A stretch of DNA of 64,000 nt. Source: an uncultured Bacteroidales bacterium (lineage in GTDB: Bacteria; Bacteroidota; Bacteroidia; Bacteroidales; F082). The translations under genes were made by a program, and so were the position numbers. The stretch spans positions 92,619 to 156,618 of the forward strand of contig CAMJHP010000001.1 of NCBI GenBank assembly GCA_946405575.1, in the 5' to 3' direction. Shown piece after piece: positions 16,932 through 25,947 of this stretch; position 1 is the first letter of the stretch, and each line of letters begins with the position of its first letter. The notes under the pieces were generated by a model. It saw only the letters and a program-made list of their open reading frames with translations, did not search any database and was not told the DNA's origin.

Positions 16932-19430
16932 CTATCGTTTTGCCGTGACCCTAATACGAAGATTGTCATATAACATCGTAGTCTTGTCATAGTTGCGCAA
17001 ATATGCTTTCATAACCTTCCCTTGGCTTTCACCAGGCACCGCAATGGAGATATGGGCTTGAAAGCGCTCCCTTCTCCCCGTATTCAAGGATGTTTCTTCC
17101 TCAGAATTCAGCAATACTGACGCATAATAGTCGCCTAGTTCCACCACCAGCAAAGGTAGCTCCCTCAAAGTGTCGAGTCCATGAAGATCGAAGGCAATGT
17201 CGAGATACACGTCTTTGTAATTCATATTCAGTTTCAAATCCTGAAGCAAAGGCCCGAACATCTTGGTGGTGTCAACAAAAGCCGAATGATTATCACCTAT
17301 TTTCTTGACATAATATTTGTAATACTTGTCGTATCGGGATTCAAAATCAACGTCAAGACTTCTCAAGACCTCAAACTCTTTATTATTGATATTCAAATGA
17401 TTATGTAACACAGCAAATTGGCTGATGATGGTGTAATCTGCCAATTCCGACTTCAACTGACTAAGACGGTTTTCATCCTGAACCTGATGCGTCAATAATT
17501 CCTCATCCAATGAGAAAACTCGATTAATAGATAGCAAAAACTGATTATCGACATACTCTACCACATCACGGTTATTAAGCATGAAAGCCTGCTTTCTTGT
17601 ATTCCGGAAAGTCCTCATAGTATCCAAGGACCTACCCATCCAGTGACACTCTGAGTTGATATGGTAGTCGTAGTTCGCTTGAAGATATGCATTCAAAGTC
17701 GGCGCGATATCAAGATGAGAGACCACAGCCTTCATCGACCGTGGCTGCTTGACCATCGGAGAAAACAATAAAAGTGGAACATGGTATTTGCTCAATGTTC
17801 CAGTGAAGTTCAAAAGCCCCATACGGTGGTCTCCCGTGAGAATGAATAAGGTATTACCATATTCAGGCAGGGTTTTATAGTAACCCAAAAGCTCACGAAT
17901 ACAATCGTCCATATAGCGGAAACACGCATAGACATTCGCATTCTTCACGATGATGTCCCGTTCCCGTTCCGACACCTCAGGGTGCTGTGACACTATTTCC
18001 ATAACAAGGCGCTCATAGGCTTCCACCTCCTGAAAAAGGAATGGCTCGTGGGTAGTGAGTGTCATAAGGATATCGGCTCTGGGTCGAACATAAAGTTCCT
18101 TTTGCTTGTTCCCAATCATTTGACGAACCGACTCCCTATCATCTAGTCCCCAACGATGGGCCTCATTCAACAATTGATAGTTAGTGCTGTCAATATTACG
18201 CGCATCGGGAAGACAAATCTCATCCACTTTATTAGCCTCCAAAAATACATCATATCGGCCATACGAAGGAATACAGCCATAATAATACGATATCGTATAG
18301 CCGTTGTCTTTCAAGTCACGCAACAAAGAATGATGGTCGGGCATAGGCCTGCTGGAAGTACAGAAACCATATTTCCCATAGGGTGCGGAGACAAAGATTG
18401 AAGGCAAGACCCCAAAAGTCCGTTCAGCAGTTGACAGACAGTTTTCCCAATAAAGACCTTGTTGTTTCAGGCTGTCGATGAACGGAGTGAAGGATATCGC
18501 TGGGGTTTCGACACCAGTAAGATGCTGGCCAAAACCTTCGATGATGATGAAAACTAAGTTGGGAGGCAAGCTGTCACTGGTTTGCTCAAGCAAAGTGCCC
18601 AACACATCAGGATCGTCTGCCTTACGATAGAAAGGATATTCCGGGTCGAGAAAAACAAACTCAGGGTGCAAGGCTTGATAACGCTTGGCAGCCTCAATTA
18701 CGGACTGGCTCACCTCCTCATCAAGCATAGTGAAGCTATTTCGTGTTTCTCGAAGATAATCCGTGATTTTGATATAAGCATACGAAGGCTGATTGACGGC
18801 CAAACAGAAATCTTGGTGTTCTCTATAATAACGCTCTTCGCGAATCAGCTTCTTATATGGTATGCTGCAACTCCATACCAAAGCGGTTAGAAGCAGCAAC
18901 ACAGAAAGGCGGAATCCTATCGTCATCTTCTTCCACAGCAAACTCAGTGTTACCAATACCGCAATGGTGGAGACAAACCATAGGAATGGCGTGGCAGTGA
19001 CCGAAGCCGAAGAAGTCGCTGCACCTTTTACCTCTTCGGGCGTATACACCAAAACCACATGGTCCAAAGGCATAGAAAGGTTACAATAATACTCTGTCAA
19101 CAAAGCCGACACTATTCCGTAGAGGATAATCAATCCAAAATAAACCCTTTGGGTCGTCTTTGGAAAAAAGAAATGAAACAGCAGATAAGGAAGCGCAAGA
19201 AAGGCTATAATACGGCACAATAACGTCAAGTCGAAAAGCGAACCGCCCAAAATTCCCCAAAAATGGGAAGCATCGATGCCGAGACGAATATGAACTTCAG
19301 CGATAAAAAAGAGGCGGAGCACCATCATAAAAAACAACAGAAGAAGGTTCTGTCGCAACCAAGAACAAATGCCCTCACGCATTGGCTGAGGGAAGACAGA
19401 CTCTATTGCACCCCCTTTCATCTCCTTCAT
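16932..19430 (-). CDS. LTA-synthase-like/sulfatase-family membrane protein
   Basis: 832 residues. Five or so N-terminal transmembrane segments (about residues 25-210) are followed by an extracytoplasmic alkaline-phosphatase-superfamily domain. Candidate active-site residues match LtaS-type enzymes: a metal-binding Glu in NLVFIIIEGFGQ, a Thr nucleophile in AERTFGVLPS, and Asp-His in LFILTGDHRMG. Such enzymes transfer phosphoglycerol or phosphoethanolamine to glycans or lipids. A C-terminal region of about 200 residues, after the phosphatase core, is not recognised. The start is uncertain: ATGs at 19430 and 19421, or a GTG at 19454. It lies downstream of the GH16-like gene and is probably co-transcribed with it. 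Confidence 0.75.
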   Translation of the reverse strand: MKEMKGGAIESVFPQPMREGICSWLRQNLLLLFFMMVLRLFFIAEVHIRLGIDASHFWGILGGSLFDLTLLCRIIAFLALPYLLFHFFFPKTTQRVYFGLIILYGIVSALLTEYYCNLSMPLDHVVLVYTPEEVKGAATSSASVTATPFLWFVSTIAVLVTLSLLWKKMTIGFRLSVLLLLTALVWSCSIPYKKLIREERYYREHQDFCLAVNQPSYAYIKITDYLRETRNSFTMLDEEVSQSVIEAAKRYQALHPEFVFLDPEYPFYRKADDPDVLGTLLEQTSDSLPPNLVFIIIEGFGQHLTGVETPAISFTPFIDSLKQQGLYWENCLSTAERTFGVLPSIFVSAPYGKYGFCTSSRPMPDHHSLLRDLKDNGYTISYYYGCIPSYGRYDVFLEANKVDEICLPDARNIDSTNYQLLNEAHRWGLDDRESVRQMIGNKQKELYVRPRADILMTLTTHEPFLFQEVEAYERLVMEIVSQHPEVSERERDIIVKNANVYACFRYMDDCIRELLGYYKTLPEYGNTLFILTGDHRMGLLNFTGTLSKYHVPLLLFSPMVKQPRSMKAVVSHLDIAPTLNAYLQANYDYHINSECHWMGRSLDTMRTFRNTRKQAFMLNNRDVVEYVDNQFLLSINRVFSLDEELLTHQVQDENRLSQLKSELADYTIISQFAVLHNHLNINNKEFEVLRSLDVDFESRYDKYYKYYVKKIGDNHSAFVDTTKMFGPLLQDLKLNMNYKDVYLDIAFDLHGLDTLRELPLLVVELGDYYASVLLNSEEETSLNTGRRERFQAHISIAVPGESQGKVMKAYLRNYDKTTMLYDNLRIRVTAKR

Positions 19431-19503
19431 AATCCTACAGACTTGATAAAACACTTCATCAGAAACTCCGTATCACGCTCCATCCAACTTTAATTTCCGA
19501 ATA

Positions 19504-21477
19504 TCATTCGACGACAATCTCATAAACGCGTCCTTCGATGTCCGACTTGTTGTAGGGAATCAACCCCTGCTCCCAAACGATGGGTGGCCACCATTCGCTG
19601 TAATGGTATTCCTGTGTAACAATGGCTTTCATTTGGTTGTTCGGAATCGAGGTGAACTCGTTGTTCATATAGCCCATCACCCGCATTTTGTCAGGGCTGG
19701 GGCCGAGACGCCAAATGATTTCAGTGGGCTTCCACTCTATTTCGTAGTAATACCATGATTCCTTGAAATCCTTGTTGCTCATCGGAGCGCGCTCGGTGAG
19801 TGCCTTGTAGAGCTTGTACCAACGAAGGGTTTCAAACTTATGGTTCTTGCCGTAAGGGATGCTGTCGATGCCCCAAGAGAAATATTTGGGAGAAGGTACG
19901 GCGAGGTCCCAGTTGGTGCAACAGTACATCACGTCGTCGTTCAAGGTTTCGTCCTGCTCAACGCAAATCGAGTCGGCACGACGGCCATAGTAGTTTTTAG
20001 GCCAAAAACGAGAGGCTTTCACAATTTCAATATCAATCTCTGAATAATGGTAGTCAGGATGACGGACTGGGGTTTCCGAATCATCGTTCTTGTCCACATA
20101 GCCACCTTCGGCCTCATCGTGACGACGGTTGTTCCAAGCGTGGTTATCGCTGTAAATCAACCAAAAAGCATATGTCAAGCCATTCCAAATGTTCTCCTCG
20201 TTGAGCATCACAGGAAATTTGATTTTGCCACGAAACTTGCCGTAGGTAAAGCCAACGCGAGTACGGATGCCTGTCGACTCTTTGCGCAGATGGTCCAGGT
20301 CGTCGTTGCCTGGATTGATAAGGGAAATATAACTACCGTCATCAGAAAGACGCACGGTTTGACACGGCGTTTCAGTAGTCACGGGCCAATTCATCTGTAA
20401 TTCGGTGCTGTCGAAGCGATGACGGTTGACTTCGTATTGTTCACGAGTATAAGGATCATCTCCCCCAACCACATCCTGGATGACAGGGATGTTGCGCAAG
20501 GTGTATTGCCGACTCACCTCACTGAAAAACTGCTCATATAGCGCCGATCGGTACAATGAATCATCATTGCCACAATGGCAACTGGTAGTATCCAACTGAT
20601 AACCCATATTGTTCACCTTTGACTCGTCAATGAAAACGCCTTTGTCGACAGAAATAACAGCCCGCGTCTTCAGCTTTCGCCTTGAACGGATGACTTTAAT
20701 GTTTTTCGAGGGATGCGTCTCAAACCAGCCGTAAGGGTTCACAAACTGTCCATTTTCGTCGGTCTGCCCAATATATTGCACATAATCAGGGATTTCTTTC
20801 AAGCCTTCCTCTTTGCAGAGCACAAGAATGAAGCTGTATTCGCCCACACGAGGGTTGCGTTTCCAGCGGTGGTTCACCTCGCCTTGGTTCTTTTGGTCGT
20901 TGATGACCCATAAGGCATCTTTGTAAAGCTGTTCGTCCGCACTGCAACCATTCTTTTCCGCCTTCTCAACGATGGAATTATACCAAAGTTCCTGATTCCG
21001 AATAGATTCCATCACTTTCTGGATATGCACCTCACTGAAACTATTCTCCGAGAGATCGGCACCATAGTATTTCTTTTCGTCGCGCGGGTTACCCACAATG
21101 CGGAAGACATCTTTCGTGCGGTGGTGCTCAATAGGTTTGAATCCGATGCTCACGTCCTCCCAACTGCCGTAGAAATTCTCGTTAGCCAATACCGAGGTGT
21201 CGGGAAACTTGTAGCTCTCGTTCTGATAGTAAATCTTATAGTATTTATATTTCTTGGACAAAGTAAAAAACCTGAATTCGAACAAACCTGAACCGTCCTT
21301 GGTCTGTTTCACCGAAGGTAGTGTAACGCCCTCAAGCACAGCGCTGTCTAAGTCCATATCAAGTGTGACGGTTTTATTGCGCCCGAAGTTCGACATTGGA
21401 CGGAAATAGTTGGTCTTCAACAAGATCAAACCCAGTAAAAGCAGTAACCACCAGTATTTCTTTTTCTTGTCTTCCAT
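19504..21477 (-). CDS. GH16-like membrane-anchored protein
   Basis: 657 residues with a short N-terminal anchor (KYWWLLLLLGLILLKTNYF). The C-terminal half looks like a GH16-type concanavalin fold: YGKFRGKIKFPVML, a candidate catalytic motif SEIDIEIV (E-x-D-x-E), and ESWYYYEIEWKPTEIIWRLG. The first 300 residues are not recognised. GH16 enzymes cut or transglycosylate beta-glucans and galactans; here the gene sits with CotH, LTA-synthase-like and AlgX-like genes, which suggests work on the cell's own surface polymer. It has its own -7 element at 21496-21503; the start at 21477 is chosen to fit it. Confidence 0.65.
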   Translation of the reverse strand: MEDKKKKYWWLLLLLGLILLKTNYFRPMSNFGRNKTVTLDMDLDSAVLEGVTLPSVKQTKDGSGLFEFRFFTLSKKYKYYKIYYQNESYKFPDTSVLANENFYGSWEDVSIGFKPIEHHRTKDVFRIVGNPRDEKKYYGADLSENSFSEVHIQKVMESIRNQELWYNSIVEKAEKNGCSADEQLYKDALWVINDQKNQGEVNHRWKRNPRVGEYSFILVLCKEEGLKEIPDYVQYIGQTDENGQFVNPYGWFETHPSKNIKVIRSRRKLKTRAVISVDKGVFIDESKVNNMGYQLDTTSCHCGNDDSLYRSALYEQFFSEVSRQYTLRNIPVIQDVVGGDDPYTREQYEVNRHRFDSTELQMNWPVTTETPCQTVRLSDDGSYISLINPGNDDLDHLRKESTGIRTRVGFTYGKFRGKIKFPVMLNEENIWNGLTYAFWLIYSDNHAWNNRRHDEAEGGYVDKNDDSETPVRHPDYHYSEIDIEIVKASRFWPKNYYGRRADSICVEQDETLNDDVMYCCTNWDLAVPSPKYFSWGIDSIPYGKNHKFETLRWYKLYKALTERAPMSNKDFKESWYYYEIEWKPTEIIWRLGPSPDKMRVMGYMNNEFTSIPNNQMKAIVTQEYHYSEWWPPIVWEQGLIPYNKSDIEGRVYEIVVE

Positions 21478-21495
21478 AAGAATAGTTTTAAGAAA

Positions 21496-21503
21496 CAAAA
21501 ATA
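21496..21503 (-). promoter_or_regulatory. -7 element of the GH16-like gene
   Basis: The minus strand reads TATTTTTG, 18 bases upstream of the ATG at 21477. Confidence 0.5.
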
Positions 21504-21535
21504 GGTATTTTCGTCCAAACGAAGAAAAAAACAGC

Positions 21536-23359
21536 TTAATATCTCACGATTCTTTGGGTATAGTCACCAATTTTCAATAAATAGACACCTTTCGACAAAC
21601 GTGGATGGATGGTTATCCTGTTTTCACCAGTGGCAAGCAAGCAAGGCATAACGAAGACTTTCTTGCCCATCATATTGTAAGCGACGATTTCGGTGGCGGA
21701 GAAACGCTCAGCATCAACGACAATGTGTATTTCATCTGAAAAAGGATTAGGATAACATTGGAAACCAACCAATTTTGACTCCTCAATAGATACAAATGCA
21801 TTTAATTCCTCAATGATAACCTGAGGCCTCTCTCTCAAAAAAAGATCAATAACAGCCATACAATAATTCTCCCATATGGGATAATTTCCCGGATTATTAA
21901 AACGATCAATCTGACGGGGAACCTCATTCATCAATGTCTGAAAGATATAATCGAAATAGGGTTTCGTGTCCTGATAGGAAAAGGTCGTGAAAGCCAATTG
22001 GTTGAATCGGCTAACAAACCGTTCCAGAAACTGTTCGTTTTGAAGCAATCTTCTAAAAAACAATGTAGCTCTTCGACTTGAAGGCCATGTGGCATCGCCT
22101 TCATAAGTAGCATTGGCAAAAGCATTCAGTCCCTGCTCTTCGAGACAGCCATCTCCATCATAGAAAATCCAACGCCATTTGCCGCCATCTTCTTGCCAAC
22201 ATCGCAGGTTGGTAGCAGGCCAGTCAACGTTCTCCACAAAAATCTCAAAAATAAAATAGTCAATAAAATTCGAAATATCAATGTGCGCTTCAGCGTAAGC
22301 ATATTGTTCAGGGTCGGCAAGGTCAGCCTGCTCCATCCACGCATATAGTGCATCAAAGTTGGCTGGGTCGCCACATTCAACTTCTTCCCATTCCTTGATG
22401 ATGGTTAAATCATCCTTATCAACACCCAAATGGTCGGCCAAGTAATGCTCATCGGGCTTCTCTTCCACATAATAAACGCCCCAATATTCGCCATTGATGA
22501 ACAAGACACTAGGCCGCGACGACAGACTCTCCACATCAAGAGACTCAACGATGCGGTTGCAGATGTAGTCCTTGCAGCCCGATCCGTTCCATGCACTCAT
22601 ATAGGGTCGCAGAACCAAGCGTTTGAAACTTGCTATCAGTGTGGTTTCAAAAAATCTGTAATTGATGCGTTTATGGCCATATTCTTCTCTGGCATAGAGT
22701 GTATAACCTTTTTGACTTCGCCAACGCGACTGTTTCCCATGGGTGCGCAACCCGAGTTGTTGACTCACACCCCTATTGTCAAGCTCATAGAATTCGAAAT
22801 TGCTCATACGTTCCCATTCACGACCTTTCATAAAATAATTGCCCGTGAAATAAGGATTCAGTGAGTCGTAATAGATTCCTGGCACAAAAATACCTGTCTC
22901 AAAATCAAACAAATCCAAGGAGTCAGCACAAAGTGAGACGGCAGGCAAGCCATGAGTATCACAGCCCAAGGCACGGATGAAATAACTATTTGTCACCACC
23001 TGACTCACGCAGCTATCGTTTTCATCAAACACTGCCGCCCGAATCACAATGCAATGTTGCACCGAATCGGGGAGATAAAACTCGTTTTCCGGACAATTGA
23101 CAATAGTGTAAATGTCTGATTTCGAATAAAGTCGTTGATCCAAAACCAAAGCCTCTTCGTATAAAGGCGACTGTGGTGTCGGACGGTTACCATTAGTGGT
23201 GTAACGGATATGGTTTTGCGGAAAACTATGATTCAATTCCAATGAAAAGACATCGTCATAAAAACCACCATGCACCGAAAAGACCACCGTGTCGTTTTGT
23301 GCGTTCGCAAAAAACGCGGTAAACAAAATAAATCCTATGAACCACAAACTTCTTTTCAT
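21536..23359 (-). CDS. CotH-kinase-like secreted protein with T9SS domain
   Basis: 607 residues. The signal peptide MKRSLWFIGFILFTAFFANAQ is followed by a chitobiase-type beta domain (YTTNGNRPTPQSPLYEE) at about residues 35-120. Then comes a CotH-like atypical kinase domain: LRTHGKQSRWRSQKGYTLYA, VLFINGEYWGVYYVEEKPDE, and the metal-binding-like KWRWIFYDGDGC. The last 75 residues form a T9SS sorting domain (CYPNPFSDEIHIVVD, LSKGVYLLKIGDYTQRIV). CotH family proteins phosphorylate spore-coat proteins in Bacillus; the bacterial secreted forms are poorly known. It is first in the four-gene surface cluster. Confidence 0.8.
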   Translation of the reverse strand: MKRSLWFIGFILFTAFFANAQNDTVVFSVHGGFYDDVFSLELNHSFPQNHIRYTTNGNRPTPQSPLYEEALVLDQRLYSKSDIYTIVNCPENEFYLPDSVQHCIVIRAAVFDENDSCVSQVVTNSYFIRALGCDTHGLPAVSLCADSLDLFDFETGIFVPGIYYDSLNPYFTGNYFMKGREWERMSNFEFYELDNRGVSQQLGLRTHGKQSRWRSQKGYTLYAREEYGHKRINYRFFETTLIASFKRLVLRPYMSAWNGSGCKDYICNRIVESLDVESLSSRPSVLFINGEYWGVYYVEEKPDEHYLADHLGVDKDDLTIIKEWEEVECGDPANFDALYAWMEQADLADPEQYAYAEAHIDISNFIDYFIFEIFVENVDWPATNLRCWQEDGGKWRWIFYDGDGCLEEQGLNAFANATYEGDATWPSSRRATLFFRRLLQNEQFLERFVSRFNQLAFTTFSYQDTKPYFDYIFQTLMNEVPRQIDRFNNPGNYPIWENYCMAVIDLFLRERPQVIIEELNAFVSIEESKLVGFQCYPNPFSDEIHIVVDAERFSATEIVAYNMMGKKVFVMPCLLATGENRITIHPRLSKGVYLLKIGDYTQRIVRY

Positions 23360-23377
23360 ATTCATTTTATTATCCTG

Positions 23378-23385
23378 CAAAAATA
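23378..23385 (-). promoter_or_regulatory. -7 element of the CotH-like gene
   Basis: The minus strand reads TATTTTTG, 18 bases upstream of the ATG at 23359. The same spacing is seen before the GH16-like gene. Confidence 0.5.
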
Positions 23386-23503
23386 CGCAATAAATTGCAA
23401 CACAAGTCGAAAGAAAGGCTTTGTCTATCTATTTAAAACAACAAATTATTAAAAATCAAATTATTGCACCACTGCAATTACTAGCGTTGTCTATCTTCTT
23501 TGC

Positions 23504-23538
23504 AAAAAGAAAGGCAGAGGTCGCACCCCTCCGCCTTT
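23504..23538 (-). terminator. Rho-independent terminator after the S46 peptidase gene
   Basis: On the minus strand the stem AAAGGCGGAGG/CCTCTGCCTTT has one G-U pair and is followed by CTTTTT. It lies about 20 bases past the stop at 23559. Confidence 0.7.
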
Positions 23539-23558
23539 CCAAAAATAATAGACCTATG

Positions 23559-25775
23559 TTAGATTTTCTCTTCCTCTTCAACGCGCAACGGCTTCGGCTC
23601 GCTCTTGCGGATGTCGAGCTCGTCAATCAAATTGGTAGCACCGGCGTACTTGTCGATGATGAAGAGCACGTAGCGGACATCCACGTTGATGGTGCGTTGG
23701 AGTTTAGGCTCAAAGTTGACATCACCGCTCATGGCTTCCCAGTTGCCATCGAAGGCCAGACCGATGAGTTCGCCCTTGCCATTCATGATGGGGCTGCCGG
23801 AATTGCCACCAGTGATGTCGTTGGTCGACAGGAAGCACACGACGAGTTCACCGTTGTCATCGGCATAGGCTCCAAAGTCTTTCTTCTCGATGAGTTCAAT
23901 GAGGTGCTTAGGAGCATCAAACTCGTAATCGCCAGGGACATACTTTTCAAGGATGCCGTTGGCGGTGCAGATGTAATCGTAGTGTACGGCATCGGCAGGC
24001 ATATAATCCTGAACAGAACCGTAGCTCATTCTCATCGTCGAGTTGGCATCGGGATAGAGGCTCTTGCCAGGTTGAGTGGCAGCATAATACTCACGCAGAC
24101 CCTTCACAAAGATATGGTCGTTCTCGCTTACGGCTTGCATCGCTGAGCGATACTCACCCATATGATTCATGATGACTTCCATCATCGAGGTGTTCATGAT
24201 GTAGGCATAGTCCTTACCGATTTTCTTCGGATTGGGCTTGGCCAAGAAAGCCTTGATACTCTCAGGCGTGGCGAAGATGGAGTTGGTATAGACATCCTCA
24301 GCAAAGGCATCAATGTTGCCCTTGAACTTCTTGTCGATAATCGAGTAGATTTCAGGCAGTTCCTCGCCCTTGAAGGCATTCTTGTAGGTCTTCAGCATCT
24401 CAGCGAAGGTCTTCTTCTCCACTTGCGGGTCGGTCTCGGCGAAGAGTTCGTCGACATTCATACCTTGGAGCAGCATAAGAGCCATTTCCTGGGCTTCCTT
24501 GTCCTTGCTTTGGTAGGCCTCGTAATAGGAAGCAAACTGGGCAGCAATGCCTGCGGCACCCACATTGGACACGAAGTTGGGATAATAGATATACTTGGCC
24601 ACGTTGCCCAGGTTCTTATAAGCAGCTTTCAAGTTGGGGAGGGCGTTCTTGTATTCGGTCTTGTTGTTTTTGTTCACCCAATTGGTGAAGTCTTTTTCCA
24701 TAGCGACCTTGGTTTCGCTCACCTTGTTCTTGCGGAGCATCTTGCACTGGCCGATGAAGTTCTTCCAAGTGTTGGCGAGACCTGCGTGATTGTCGGCATA
24801 CATCAGGTTGATGTGGTCATCGACCTTCATATATTCTTCCATCACTTCGAGTTGCTTGCCAAAGATGTCGATGATGGTGGGATAGAAAGTGTCAACATTG
24901 TAGTCGATACCATAGCTCGACATATAACGTTCGGTGCTGCCCGGGAAACCCCAAATCATGGTGAAGTCATCTTTCTGCACACCATCGAGGCTGATGGGCA
25001 GATGATGCTTGGGAGTCAACGGCACATTGTCCTTGCTGTAGGCGGCAGGATTGCCGTCCTTATCGGCATAGACGCGGAAGATTGAGAAGTCGCCTGTGTG
25101 ACGGGGCCACATCCAGTTGTCGGTGTCGCCACCAAACTTACCAATCGAAGAGTTGGCCACGCCTACGAGACGCACATCGGGGAACACTTGATAGACAAAC
25201 ATGTAGTACTCGTTGCCCTCAAAGAAGCCCTTGATAACTGGGTTGTACTTGCCGTCTTCTGAAGCCGCAGTTTCCAATTCCTTGATTTTCTTGCGGATAG
25301 CAGACTGTTGGTCTTGATAATCCATATCATCAGTGACCACGCCGAGGATGTCCTTGGTCACATCTTCCATACGGACGAGGAAGCTGGCTGTCATTTCGGG
25401 AGCGGGCAGTTCTTCGCCATAGTTCTTGGCCCAAAAGCCGTCGCGGAGATAGTCATGTTGGTCGGAGCTGAGTTTTTGGATAGCACCATAACCGCAGTGG
25501 TGGTTGGTGAAGAGCAGGCCGTGCTCGCTCACAATCTCACCTGTGCAGAAAAAGCCACGAGGCATAGCATCGCTACCAAGACCCACGATAGCGTCTTTCA
25601 GACTGCTGTGGTTGATGCTGTAAAGCTCTTCAGGGGTCAGTTGCAGCCCCATCTTCTGCATGTCAACATAGTTCAGGCGCTCGACGAACATCGGGAGCCA
25701 CATGCCTTCATCGGCATACACGCGACCCACCGAAACCATGATGGCCATCGCGATGATTCCTAATACTTTCTTCAT
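23559..25775 (-). CDS. S46-family dipeptidyl-peptidase (DPP7-like)
   Basis: 738 residues. The signal peptide ends near GRVYA. S46 landmarks are TNHHCGYGAIQ (catalytic His), DNWMWPRHTGDFSIFRVY and the nucleophile loop TGGNSGSPIMN. These periplasmic enzymes release dipeptides from peptide N-termini during amino-acid fermentation. The residue 18 positions after the nucleophilic Ser is Gly. In the characterised enzymes that position is Gly in DPP7 (hydrophobic P1) and Arg in DPP11 (Asp/Glu P1), so DPP7-like specificity is inferred. Length is typical. It is transcribed alone. Confidence 0.9.
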   Translation of the reverse strand: MKKVLGIIAMAIMVSVGRVYADEGMWLPMFVERLNYVDMQKMGLQLTPEELYSINHSSLKDAIVGLGSDAMPRGFFCTGEIVSEHGLLFTNHHCGYGAIQKLSSDQHDYLRDGFWAKNYGEELPAPEMTASFLVRMEDVTKDILGVVTDDMDYQDQQSAIRKKIKELETAASEDGKYNPVIKGFFEGNEYYMFVYQVFPDVRLVGVANSSIGKFGGDTDNWMWPRHTGDFSIFRVYADKDGNPAAYSKDNVPLTPKHHLPISLDGVQKDDFTMIWGFPGSTERYMSSYGIDYNVDTFYPTIIDIFGKQLEVMEEYMKVDDHINLMYADNHAGLANTWKNFIGQCKMLRKNKVSETKVAMEKDFTNWVNKNNKTEYKNALPNLKAAYKNLGNVAKYIYYPNFVSNVGAAGIAAQFASYYEAYQSKDKEAQEMALMLLQGMNVDELFAETDPQVEKKTFAEMLKTYKNAFKGEELPEIYSIIDKKFKGNIDAFAEDVYTNSIFATPESIKAFLAKPNPKKIGKDYAYIMNTSMMEVIMNHMGEYRSAMQAVSENDHIFVKGLREYYAATQPGKSLYPDANSTMRMSYGSVQDYMPADAVHYDYICTANGILEKYVPGDYEFDAPKHLIELIEKKDFGAYADDNGELVVCFLSTNDITGGNSGSPIMNGKGELIGLAFDGNWEAMSGDVNFEPKLQRTINVDVRYVLFIIDKYAGATNLIDELDIRKSEPKPLRVEEEEKI

Positions 25776-25830
25776 ATAATCAAAATTTAAGATTTAAAAT
25801 TTAGAATTCAAGATTCGCATAAAGCGGCGG

Positions 25831-25838
25831 CAAATTTA
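25831..25838 (-). promoter_or_regulatory. -7 element of the S46 peptidase gene
   Basis: The minus strand reads TAAATTTG, 55 bases upstream of the ATG at 25775. Confidence 0.45.
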
Positions 25839-25874
25839 GAAAAATAAATCGTATCTCCCCTCGAAATTTTCCTT

Positions 25875-25922
25875 GATTCAACAATAAAACGATTCAACAC
25901 TTCAACGATTCAACAATAAACC
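25875..25922. repeat. Three tandem 16-bp repeats
   Basis: Units GATTCAACAATAAAAC, GATTCAACACTTCAAC and GATTCAACAATAAACC follow one another without gaps between the divergent S46 and rlmL promoters. Confidence 0.7.
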
Positions 25923-25923
25923 T

Positions 25924-25931
25924 TATTTTTG
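25924..25931 (+). promoter_or_regulatory. -7 element of rlmL
   Basis: TATTTTTG followed by CC, 16 bases upstream of the ATG at 25948, directly abutting the 16-bp repeats. Confidence 0.5.
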
Positions 25932-25947
25932 CCGCAAATTACCACTC

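Noticed and set aside
23421..25085. Plus-strand open frames opposite the S46 peptidase
   Set aside because: They are reverse-strand shadows of a well-supported gene and lack family motifs.
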